From: CAYMRB01 sp964392615
GTDB lineage: Bacteria > Planctomycetota > UBA8108
Direction of reading: 5' to 3'
Assembly: GCA_964392615.1 (NCBI GenBank)
Contig: CAYMRB010000151.1
Span: 1 to 20,484, forward strand
DNA: 20,484 nucleotides
Below the pieces are notes generated by a model, which was not told the origin of the DNA, searched no databases, and was given only the letters and a program-made list of their open reading frames with translations. Made by a program: the position numbers and the translations under genes. Below are positions 14,289 through 20,484 of this stretch, piece after piece (the first letter of the stretch is position 1; every line of letters starts with the position of its first letter).

Positions 14289-15523
14289 TGCCACGCGCGG
14301 TGCGACGGCTGGCGAGCGCGGCGGTGATGGCGATCGCGCTCGGTCACGCGGTCGGCCGTGCGGCCGACGTCGACGCGAACGGTGACGAGGGCAGCTCGGC
14401 GTGGAAGGCCGTCGACGCGAGCCTGCGCGCCGACCCGCGCTGGCCGGCTCTGAAGCGCGAGCTCGAGACGGCGCGCGTCGAGGCGCTCGGTCGCGTCGAG
14501 AAGCGCCTCGGGATCGCGCCAGGGAAGACAGCGATCGCCTGGATCGCCGTCGCGTCACCGGACGACACGGCGCGAGTGCGAGCGGCGACGACCGGGTTTC
14601 ACGCCGGATGGACTCGCGTCGAGGCAGCTGCGGTCGTCGTTCGATTGCCGGCCTATCGTTACCTCGCGCGTCCGGCGAAGGTCCGCCGGGTCGTCGTGCA
14701 CGAAGCCGCGCATGCCGTCCTGGCGTCGCGGCTTCGCACTCGCGAGCGATTCGAAGCGGTGCCGTTCTGGCTGCGCGAGGGCCTGGCGTTGTGGGTGGCG
14801 GGCGAAGGGCCGCAGCGCGTGCGCGATCGCGTCGCGTTGACCGCGCTCGGTGGGCGACCGTCGGCGTCGTTCCTCGTCGGCGTCGAGGTCGATGCCGAGA
14901 GATCGGCACGGCACGCGCTCCCGACATACGCCGAGTGCTGGCTCGCCGTGCGATGGATCGAGTCCGCGCTCGGCGCCGACGGAGTCCGCCATGTCAGCCG
15001 GCGGGTCGCGGCGGCTGACGACGCGGCTCGAGTCGTCGCGGCGGCGGTCGGCGTCGCTCCTGCAGCTCTCGTGCCGACGATCTTCCGAGACTCGCGCCGG
15101 CACGTGCGAAAGCTCCTGCCGGCGGCGTCGGAGGCCGAGTTCCGTGCGGCGGTCGTCAGGTTCGAGCGCGGCGACCACGCGGCGGCCCGGGAGGCGTTCA
15201 AGGCGCTGCTCGCCGCCGGGAGGGCGCCGGCGCTCGACGACACGCTCCGCTACCTGATCGCCCGGACCCGCGTGGAGAGCGGGGCGTGGGCTGTTGCGCG
15301 CGACGCCTTCGAGCGCGCGCTCCAGCGGCCCGACGAGGGGCTCTGGGAGCCGGAGGTCCTCGAGCAGCTCGGACGGTGTCGCGACGGCGTCGGCGACGTT
15401 AGCGGCGCTCGCCGAGCGTGGGAGGAGGCCCTCGAGCGGTTCCCGGAGGACGAGCGCGTCGCGTCGAGCGTTCGGCGGCGCCTGGAGGTCCGGGATCGCC
15501 CCGGGCCGAGATCCGAGCGCTGA
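14288..15523 (+). CDS. Secreted HExxH metallopeptidase-like protein with C-terminal TPRs
   Basis: This 411-residue protein has a basic N-terminus and a hydrophobic segment (8-23) ending near GRAADV, consistent with a Sec signal peptide cut around residue 26. HEAAH (H138, E139, H142) followed 22 residues later by E164 in WLREGLALWV is the gluzincin pattern of the peptidase MA-like group, so a zinc-dependent extracytoplasmic peptidase is the likeliest role. Residues about 290-400 are alanine-rich helices with TPR-like repeats, probably for protein binding. The substrate is unknown. The ATG overlaps the rnr TGA (TGATG), so translation is probably coupled to rnr. A pairing of RNase R with a secreted peptidase has no functional explanation I know of. 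A catalytically inactive adhesion or assembly factor is an alternative. Confidence 0.82.
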   Translation: MPRAVRRLASAAVMAIALGHAVGRAADVDANGDEGSSAWKAVDASLRADPRWPALKRELETARVEALGRVEKRLGIAPGKTAIAWIAVASPDDTARVRAATTGFHAGWTRVEAAAVVVRLPAYRYLARPAKVRRVVVHEAAHAVLASRLRTRERFEAVPFWLREGLALWVAGEGPQRVRDRVALTALGGRPSASFLVGVEVDAERSARHALPTYAECWLAVRWIESALGADGVRHVSRRVAAADDAARVVAAAVGVAPAALVPTIFRDSRRHVRKLLPAASEAEFRAAVVRFERGDHAAAREAFKALLAAGRAPALDDTLRYLIARTRVESGAWAVARDAFERALQRPDEGLWEPEVLEQLGRCRDGVGDVSGARRAWEEALERFPEDERVASSVRRRLEVRDRPGPRSER

Positions 15524-15574
15524 GAATTCCGCTGCGGCGGTCGATCGGGCGATTCCGCGCTTTGGCTTGTCCTC

Positions 15575-15603
15575 TTCTCTCCGCCACCGCAATCCGGTAC
15601 AAT
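15575..15603 (+). promoter_or_regulatory. Promoter upstream of the PpiD/SurA-like gene
   Basis: TACAAT (15598-15603) matches the -10 consensus at 5 of 6 positions and is preceded by GG. The best -35 at 17-bp spacing is the weak TTCTCT (15575-15580). The predicted start is near 15610, giving a leader of about 65 nt. Confidence 0.5.
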
Positions 15604-15610
15604 CGGCTAA

Positions 15611-15628
15611 CTCGTGTCAGTACACGAG
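15611..15628 (+). other. Hairpin at the predicted transcript 5' end
   Basis: A perfect 7-bp stem (CTCGTGT / ACACGAG) with a CAGT loop begins 7 nt after the -10 hexamer, so it would sit at the extreme 5' end of the mRNA. Known 5'-terminal stems of this kind, as in E. coli ompA, stabilise transcripts. It could also be an operator at the start site. Confidence 0.45.
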
Positions 15629-15675
15629 CTTTCCCTCGATCCCTGCAGAAATACCAGTAAGAAACCGGAGTCAAA

Positions 15676-17832
15676 ATGGCCAAGCAGACGCGCAAGGAGA
15701 AGGTCCCGACCCCGATGGACTGGGTCCGCGCGAACGAAAAGGTCCTGATCGTCGTGCTCCTGGCGCTCGTCGGATTCACTTTTGCGTTCGGCGACGTGAT
15801 ACAGGGGCTCTTCCAAGGTTCGGCGGCGGGGCAATTCGACGTCGGTTTCGGAGAGAACATCGGGCAGGAGGAATTCGGGTTCGCGTCGCGCAACGTGCCG
15901 GAGGCCGCACGGGCCGCTCTCTACGCCGGCGTATTGCCGGGCGGCGTACCGACGCAGACCATGCCGTTCCTGTTCATGCGCGACGGCAAGTGGAATCCTG
16001 GGGACTACTTCTTCTACCGCGCTGCGGCGCGGGACGCGGGGATCCGCGTTTCGGATGCCGAGCTCGACGCCGCGCGCCGCAAGATCTGGCGCCAGTGGCG
16101 AGCCCAGGAGCAGACCCGGGCCAAGCTTCAGGAACTCGGCGTGCAACCGAGCAACGACCCGAGCGCGCAACGCGCCTACTCCAGCTTGTTCCAGAGCCAC
16201 CTCGAGGAGTTCGAGACGGCGCTCGAGAATCAGTTCGACGCGGCCGACTGGCCCGTGCAGGTCAAGCGACGCACGCCGCGGCTGCGCTCCGAGGTCTACG
16301 AGGAGCTTCTGCGGGATGTGATCGCCGTCGCGCGGCTCGAGGCGAGCATTCGAGCCGGCGTGCAGATCAGCAAGAAGGAAGTCTACGAGAAGTTCCGTGC
16401 CGATCAGCACCGGCGTCGAGCCGAATGGGTCGAGCTCGTCGCTTCGGATGCTCTGAAAGCGGCGATCACCGCGAGCCTGTCCGACGACGACCTCCGCGCC
16501 TACTGGGATGAGAACAAGGAAGATCCCATGGGCGGCTACCAGAGCCCGGTTCGCGCGCGCTTCCAGTACTTGCGCGGATCGATCGATCACTTCCGCGCCG
16601 AGGCCGAGAAGAAGGTCGAGGACGCGGACGTGCGCAAGGAGTACGACAACAACCTGAAGGACTACGCCCGCCCGGACATCCGTACGGACACCGGCGCCTT
16701 CGCGCTGCGGACGCCCGAGGAGAAGGAGGCGAGGACCCAGGAGCTCTACCTGCCGTTCGACGAGGTGAGCGACAAGGTGCGCGAAGCCGCTGTCTCGAAG
16801 ACGGCGCTCGCGGACATGAGCGACTTCGCGCGCAAGCTCAAGAGTCGCCTCTACCCGAGCCAGCCAGCGTCGGCTGACGCCCCGAAGATCGGCGGCGAGG
16901 GCGCCACCTTCGCCGATCTCGCCGCGGAGTATGAATTCCTCGAGACGGCGACTACCGACTACGTCACCCAGCAGGATGCCGAGGAGAAGCTCGGCGAGGA
17001 TCTCCACGGTGCCGTGCGGTTCCAGCTCAGCAACTGGCTCCGCTCGAAGTCGGAAGACGCCGCCTTCGAGCTCGACGACAAGGCGCTCAAGCAGCTCCGA
17101 ACGTCGAAGAGCATCACGAAGAGGGACGAGGACGGCGGCAAGTCCGAGAGGGTCGGATTCGTCTACGTCGCCGGCGTCGACCTGCAGTCCGCGGGCACGC
17201 AGCCGTTCGAGGAAGCGCGCGAGCAGGTCGCCGAAGACCTCCTGAACTCCAAGCTGGCCGAGCTTCTCGGCACGTCGATCGATGCGAAGATCGAGGACGT
17301 CGTCGCGGGCAAGCTCGCCTTCGCCGATCTCGCCGGCTCGGAGGTCGAGATCGCGCTCGATGGGGAGGCGAAGGCCCCCGCGACGTTCTCCGCCGTCGAG
17401 ACAGCGCCGACCTACCTGCGCAAGTGGTCGCGCATCATGGTGCCGAAGGCGCCCGAGGAAGACGACCCCGAGAAGAAGGACGACAACGGCGACGACGCCG
17501 AAGAGGACGAGCTGCCGATTCCCGAGGAAGAGGCGCATGCGTCGTCCCGGGACATCGTCACTGCGCTCTTCACGATCGACGAGACCGGCAACGTCGTCGC
17601 GGCGCGCGACGAGAAGGGTGGTCGCGTCTACGTCGTCAGCTACGCCGGCCGCCAGGAGCCGGACGCCGGTGACTTCGAGCGTTCCGAGAGAAATCTCCGG
17701 GGGGCGCTCGAGCGAGACGCCTTCGACGCGGTCTTCGCCGAGTGGCGTACCGCCACGCTGGAAGCGTCCGGCCTGGGCGCTGCCGCCGACGAGCCGCCGG
17801 CCGAGGGCGAGCCCGAGTCGTCGGCCGGGTAG
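15676..17832 (+). CDS. PpiD/SurA-N-like membrane-anchored periplasmic folding factor
   Basis: This 718-residue protein has a short basic cytoplasmic tail (1-20), one transmembrane helix (21-39) and a large, charged, mostly helical extracytoplasmic part. That single-anchor layout, with helical chaperone regions on both sides of a central region, is the PpiD/SurA_N pattern. PpiD assists folding of secreted proteins at the Sec exit. I do not see a clear parvulin (PPIase) core motif, so it may be a chaperone without isomerase activity, like the inactive parvulin of E. coli PpiD. Residues about 590-617 are an acidic low-complexity insert rich in E and D. The C-terminus is a proline/glutamate-rich tail. 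The start is supported by GGAG 5 nt before ATG 15676. It has its own promoter and a strong terminator and appears monocistronic. Family assignment is by architecture, not by a decisive motif. Confidence 0.7.
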   Translation: MAKQTRKEKVPTPMDWVRANEKVLIVVLLALVGFTFAFGDVIQGLFQGSAAGQFDVGFGENIGQEEFGFASRNVPEAARAALYAGVLPGGVPTQTMPFLFMRDGKWNPGDYFFYRAAARDAGIRVSDAELDAARRKIWRQWRAQEQTRAKLQELGVQPSNDPSAQRAYSSLFQSHLEEFETALENQFDAADWPVQVKRRTPRLRSEVYEELLRDVIAVARLEASIRAGVQISKKEVYEKFRADQHRRRAEWVELVASDALKAAITASLSDDDLRAYWDENKEDPMGGYQSPVRARFQYLRGSIDHFRAEAEKKVEDADVRKEYDNNLKDYARPDIRTDTGAFALRTPEEKEARTQELYLPFDEVSDKVREAAVSKTALADMSDFARKLKSRLYPSQPASADAPKIGGEGATFADLAAEYEFLETATTDYVTQQDAEEKLGEDLHGAVRFQLSNWLRSKSEDAAFELDDKALKQLRTSKSITKRDEDGGKSERVGFVYVAGVDLQSAGTQPFEEAREQVAEDLLNSKLAELLGTSIDAKIEDVVAGKLAFADLAGSEVEIALDGEAKAPATFSAVETAPTYLRKWSRIMVPKAPEEDDPEKKDDNGDDAEEDELPIPEEEAHASSRDIVTALFTIDETGNVVAARDEKGGRVYVVSYAGRQEPDAGDFERSERNLRGALERDAFDAVFAEWRTATLEASGLGAAADEPPAEGEPESSAG

Positions 17833-17856
17833 CCAAAACCTCCTCGATGGCCCGCA

Positions 17857-17903
17857 AGTATCTCGATTCTCCGCGCTGTCCGCGGCGCGAGGATCGAGAT
17901 ACT
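17857..17903. terminator. Convergent (bidirectional) terminator hairpin
   Basis: A perfect 11-bp inverted repeat (AGTATCTCGAT / ATCGAGATACT) encloses a 25-nt centre that can form a further GC-rich stem with one bulged base. It sits between the stops of the plus-strand PpiD-like gene (17832) and the minus-strand TsaC fusion (17920), so it can serve both transcripts. T-runs on either side are poor. Confidence 0.65.
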
Positions 17904-17919
17904 CGCGTTTCGGGGGCCG

Positions 17920-19020
17920 TCAGAATCCGGCCACGATTTCGCGGACCGCGGCCTCGATCTCGTCGGCGCAGGCCCGATAGCGCTCGACCGACTGGCCGAC
18001 CGGGTCGCTGACGTCGTGATCGCCCAGGAGGCAGACGCGGTCCGCCATCCCTGCGATGTCACTGCCGAACTCGAGTAGCGTCGCGTGGTGGCTCGACGTC
18101 ATCGCGTAGATGCGATCCGCGCGGGCGAGGAGCTCGCGCGTCACGGGTGCCGAGATGTGGCGCGAGACGTCGCAGTCTCGTTCCGTCATGACCGTCACGG
18201 CATTCTCGCTGGCGCGCGCGCCGTACATCGCGAACGTGCCGCAGGAGAGGATGCGGAAGCCGCACTCCTCGAGGTCGTCCTCGGCCCGGTCGAGCTTGGC
18301 GGCGAGGTGCTTGCGGAACAGCGCCGCGGCCATCGGGCTGCGGCACGTGTTGCCGGTGCAGACGAAGACGATCACCTTGCCCGAGACGAGCTGCTGGACC
18401 ATTTCCGTCGTGATGATCCCGGCGCGTAGCACCTCGTAGCCGTCGTTGTCGACCTTGACCACCGTGGACGACTGCTTGATCGTCACCGGCCCTCCGTCGA
18501 GCACGACGTCGACCTTGCCGTCGAAGTACTCGCGGACCTCATCGCCCGTCGTCGCCGGGGGCTTGCCGGACGGATTGGCGCTCGGCGCCGCGAGAGGTGC
18601 GCCGACGTGCGCGACGAGCATGCGCGCGAGTGCCGAGCCCGGCAGCCGGACGCCGACCAGATCGGTCGAGCCGGGGGCTTGCGGCAGGACCAGCGTCAGC
18701 GGGCCGGGCCAGTATCGGTCGACGAGGTCATTGGCGAGGAGCGGCAGCTCCGCGACCAGGTCGAAGACGTCCGCGGTCGTCGACAGCAGGAACGAGAACG
18801 GCTTGTCGTCCGGTCGCGCCTTGACCTGCCGCAGGCGCTCGACCGCTTCCGGCCGCGACGCCGCCGCGCCAAGGCCATAGACCGTCTCCGTCGGGAATGC
18901 GGCCAGTCCACCTTCTCGGAGGATCTCGGCCGCCTTCTCGATCGTCTCGAGGTCCGGGTTCTCGGGGTCGATCTGGAGGTAAAGCGTCATGCCGGGGCCG
19001 CTGAAGAAATGAATGGCCAT
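17920..19020 (-). CDS. TsaC/Sua5 fused to a low-molecular-weight protein phosphatase (YwlE-like)
   Basis: This is a 366-residue two-domain protein. Residues about 12-205 are TsaC/Sua5 (YrdC), which makes threonylcarbamoyl-AMP for the t6A37 tRNA modification; FPTETVYGLG (42-51), KARP (67-70) and PSANPSG (146-152) are the substrate-pocket motifs. Residues about 213-366 are a low-molecular-weight phosphatase with P-loop CTGNTCRS (C221 nucleophile, R227) and general acid D339 in SDPVG. The P-loop has Thr at 225, as in the protein-arginine phosphatase YwlE, where most tyrosine phosphatases of the family have Ile. In Firmicutes the two activities are encoded by neighbouring genes (ywlC, ywlE); here they are one polypeptide. 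Start: ATG 19020 and the internal ATG 18990, ten residues later, both lack a clear ribosome-binding site, and the second fits the usual Sua5 N-terminus well. I see no strong promoter. Confidence 0.93.
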   Translation of the reverse strand: MAIHFFSGPGMTLYLQIDPENPDLETIEKAAEILREGGLAAFPTETVYGLGAAASRPEAVERLRQVKARPDDKPFSFLLSTTADVFDLVAELPLLANDLVDRYWPGPLTLVLPQAPGSTDLVGVRLPGSALARMLVAHVGAPLAAPSANPSGKPPATTGDEVREYFDGKVDVVLDGGPVTIKQSSTVVKVDNDGYEVLRAGIITTEMVQQLVSGKVIVFVCTGNTCRSPMAAALFRKHLAAKLDRAEDDLEECGFRILSCGTFAMYGARASENAVTVMTERDCDVSRHISAPVTRELLARADRIYAMTSSHHATLLEFGSDIAGMADRVCLLGDHDVSDPVGQSVERYRACADEIEAAVREIVAGF

Positions 19021-19150
19021 TTTTCAGGGCCCGCGTCGAGAACACAAGGGGGCGTGCGTCAAGATCCCCGGCGAATCCGTCGCGAGGAGGAGGGGTTTCG
19101 GGCGCCGGTGGCCCCCTCGTCTGGCAACTTCCATCCCGAACGCCATCCGG

Positions 19151-19156
19151 TATCAT
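19151..19156 (+). promoter_or_regulatory. -10 element of the pfkB-alaS transcript
   Basis: TATCAT preceded by GG matches the -10 elements seen upstream of gspF, lepB and the PpiD-like gene. The -35 is weak (CTTCCA at 19128-19133, 17-bp spacing). The leader to ATG 19186 would be about 23 nt and contains the ribosome-binding site GGGAGG (19173-19178). Confidence 0.45.
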
Positions 19157-19185
19157 ACTGCCTTTTGTCCAAGGGAGGCCTTCTC

Positions 19186-20088
19186 ATGGCACTGCTCGTC
19201 GTCGGTTCGGTCGCGTACGACAGCATCAAGACGCCGCATGGCGAAGCGGTCGAGGCGCTCGGCGGCTCGGCGGTCTACTTCTCGCTGGCGGCGCGTCTGT
19301 TCGCGCCGGTGCGGCTCGTCGGCGTCGTCGGCGAAGATTTCCGTGAAGATCATATCGGCGTTCTGCGCGCGCGCGACGTCGACACGGAGGGTCTCGAGGT
19401 CGTGCCCGGCGGGCGGACGTTCCGGTGGGCGGGGGAGTACTCCCCGGACATGAACGACCGCGAGACGCTGTCCGTCGAGCTCAATGTCTTCGAGGACTTT
19501 CAGCCGAAGATTCCCGACTCGTTCCGCGACTCGCGCTACGTGTTTCTCGCCAACGGCTCGCCGGTCACGCAGTCGAGCGTGCTCGATCAGGTGACCGACG
19601 CCGAGTTCGTCATGGCCGACACGATGGACCTGTGGATCTCGACGCAGCGCTCCGAGCTCGTCGCGCTGCTCGAGCGCGTTGACGGGATCTCGCTGAACGA
19701 CTCCGAGGCGCTCCTCCTCACCGGGCTCGGGAACGTCATCGATGCGGGGCGGGCGATCCTCGCGATGGGACCCGAGACCGTCGTCGTCAAGAAGGGCGAG
19801 CACGGCGCGATGCTCTTCTCCGGTGACCGAGTCCTGCCGCTTCCCGCGTACCCGACGTCGAGCGTCAAGGATCCGACCGGTGCCGGAGACAGCTTCGCCG
19901 GCGCCATGATGGGCTACCTCGCCAGTCGTGGCAGCACCGACGCCGACGCGCTCAAGGCGTCGATCGCGCACGGCACCGTCGTCGCTTCCTTCACGGTCGA
20001 AGACTTCGGCACCGACCGTCTGGCCGCGGTGGGGGAGGATGAGGTCGCAGGCCGATTCGACGAGTTCCGCAGCTTCCTGACCATCTGA
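19186..20088 (+). CDS. PfkB-family carbohydrate/nucleoside kinase
   Basis: This 300-residue cytoplasmic kinase belongs to the ribokinase/PfkB fold, which phosphorylates sugars or nucleosides with ATP. The N-terminal beta strand MALLVVGSVAYDSI and the GGSAVYFSLAARL substrate-site motif (26-38) are typical. The C-terminal signature DPTGAGDSFAGA (229-240) contains the anion hole and the catalytic base D235. The length is usual for the family. The substrate cannot be read from sequence; it lacks features I would use to call ribokinase, fructokinase or adenosine kinase. The start is ATG 19186 with GGGAGG 7 nt upstream. The open frame extends much further upstream, but that part is a shadow of the opposite-strand TsaC gene. 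alaS follows after 14 bp, so both are probably one transcript. Confidence 0.93.
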   Translation: MALLVVGSVAYDSIKTPHGEAVEALGGSAVYFSLAARLFAPVRLVGVVGEDFREDHIGVLRARDVDTEGLEVVPGGRTFRWAGEYSPDMNDRETLSVELNVFEDFQPKIPDSFRDSRYVFLANGSPVTQSSVLDQVTDAEFVMADTMDLWISTQRSELVALLERVDGISLNDSEALLLTGLGNVIDAGRAILAMGPETVVVKKGEHGAMLFSGDRVLPLPAYPTSSVKDPTGAGDSFAGAMMGYLASRGSTDADALKASIAHGTVVASFTVEDFGTDRLAAVGEDEVAGRFDEFRSFLTI

Positions 20089-20102
20089 GGCCTGAGCCCT
20101 TC

Positions 20103-20484
20103 ATGAACTCAGCCGACGTCCGCAAGACGTTTCTAGACTACTTCCAGCGCCACGACCACGCGGTCCTGCCGTCGAGCTCATCGATTCCGCACGGCGACCC
20201 GACGTTGATGTTCACGAACGCCGGCATGGTGCAGTTCAAGGACATCTTCACCGGCCGGCAAGCGGCGCCGACGCCCCCTCGTGCGACCACATCGCAGAAG
20301 TGCGTGCGCGCAGGAGGCAAGCACAACGACCTCGACAACGTCGGCTACACGACGCGCCATCTGACGTTCTTCGAGATGCTCGGCAACTTCTCCTTCGGCG
20401 ACTATTTCAAGGAGGAGGCCATCGCGTACGCGTGGGAGCTCATCACGAAGGGCTACGGGCTCTCGAGCGATCGGCTGTGGGCCA
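20103..20484 (+). CDS. alaS: Alanyl-tRNA synthetase, N-terminal part (cut by the window edge)
   Basis: The first 127 residues are present and the frame is open to the right edge. The class II AlaRS catalytic N-domain is clear: VRKTFLDYFQRHDH, the motif-1 region FTNAGMVQFKDIFTG, TTSQKCVRAGGKHNDLDNVG, and FFEMLGNFSFGDYFKEEA. These are nearly invariant in bacterial AlaRS, which charges tRNA-Ala in the cytoplasm. ATG 20103 is chosen because it follows the pfkB stop by 14 bp and gives the usual N-terminus. Its ribosome-binding site is weak, so translation may be coupled to pfkB. The editing, oligomerisation and C-Ala domains lie outside the window. Confidence 0.97.
   Translation, partial: MNSADVRKTFLDYFQRHDHAVLPSSSSIPHGDPTLMFTNAGMVQFKDIFTGRQAAPTPPRATTSQKCVRAGGKHNDLDNVGYTTRHLTFFEMLGNFSFGDYFKEEAIAYAWELITKGYGLSSDRLWA

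Noticed and set aside
11895..14927. 1010-codon minus-strand open frame opposite rnr
   Set aside because: It spans a terminator, rnr and part of the peptidase gene. The product is Arg/Pro/Ala-rich with no motif, so it is a shadow.
15607..17538. 643-codon minus-strand frame opposite the PpiD-like gene
   Set aside because: The plus-strand gene has a ribosome-binding site, a signal anchor and sensible composition. The antisense product shows none.
18607..19185. Extension of pfkB upstream of ATG 19186
   Set aside because: The frame is open but antisense to the TsaC fusion. The strong ribosome-binding site and the family N-terminus (MALLVVGSVAYD) fix the start at 19186.
1..20484. tRNA, rRNA, CRISPR array, insertion sequence, integrase or toxin-antitoxin pair
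   Set aside because: No direct-repeat array, transposase or integrase motif, terminal inverted repeats or rRNA-like stretch was found by reading. Small tRNA genes in the gaps were looked for by their conserved T-loop pattern and not seen.

Overview
The window is about 20.5 kb of uniformly GC-rich bacterial chromosome, densely coding on both strands. I see no tRNA, rRNA, CRISPR array, insertion sequence or phage gene, and nothing that marks a recently acquired island. The gene set points to a Gram-negative-type, high-GC, probably uncultured lineage: two GspE/PilB-type ATPases next to a GspF/PilC protein, SpoIIE-type phosphatases, a DUF4388/PEGA protein, a PpiD/SurA-like anchored chaperone and a TsaC-phosphatase fusion. 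From memory, the non-canonical motifs of the first ATPase resemble homologues from Planctomycetota and relatives. That placement is only a hint.

Layout, left to right. (1) 1-3738, minus strand: a two-gene operon. A phosphatase with an N-terminal STAS domain comes first, followed by a large membrane protein that runs off the left edge. That protein is open over all of 1-2349 and combines DUF4388, winged-helix, TPR, transmembrane, PEGA and beta-propeller parts. (2) 3739-3968: a divergent control region with a near-consensus minus-strand promoter and an overlapping dyad. (3) 3969-5702, plus: a GAF-SpoIIE phosphatase. (4) 5978-6619: signal peptidase I with its own promoter. (5) 6618-6875: a hairpin-rich stretch that may be a structured leader. 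(6) 6876-11911: gspE1, gspE2 and gspF, the cytoplasmic motor and inner-membrane platform of a type IV pilus or type II secretion machine. A 352-bp non-coding gap before gspF holds another promoter and several inverted repeats. (7) 11943-15523: a terminator, then an RNase R gene with a puzzling 5' end, overlapping a secreted zinc-metallopeptidase-like TPR protein. (8) 15676-17832: a membrane-anchored PpiD/SurA-type protein. (9) 17857-17903: a convergent terminator. (10) 17920-19020, minus: TsaC/Sua5 fused to a low-molecular-weight phosphatase. (11) 19186-20484: a PfkB-family sugar or nucleoside kinase followed 14 bp later by the start of alaS.

Two themes run through the window. Protein-serine partner switching is represented by two divergently transcribed SpoIIE phosphatases, one carrying its own STAS domain, with no HATPase_c kinase visible nearby. 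Envelope protein traffic is represented by the pilus or secretion motor, signal peptidase, anchored chaperone and secreted peptidase. Four plus-strand upstream regions share a GGTAnnAT -10 element, which may be the housekeeping promoter form of this organism.
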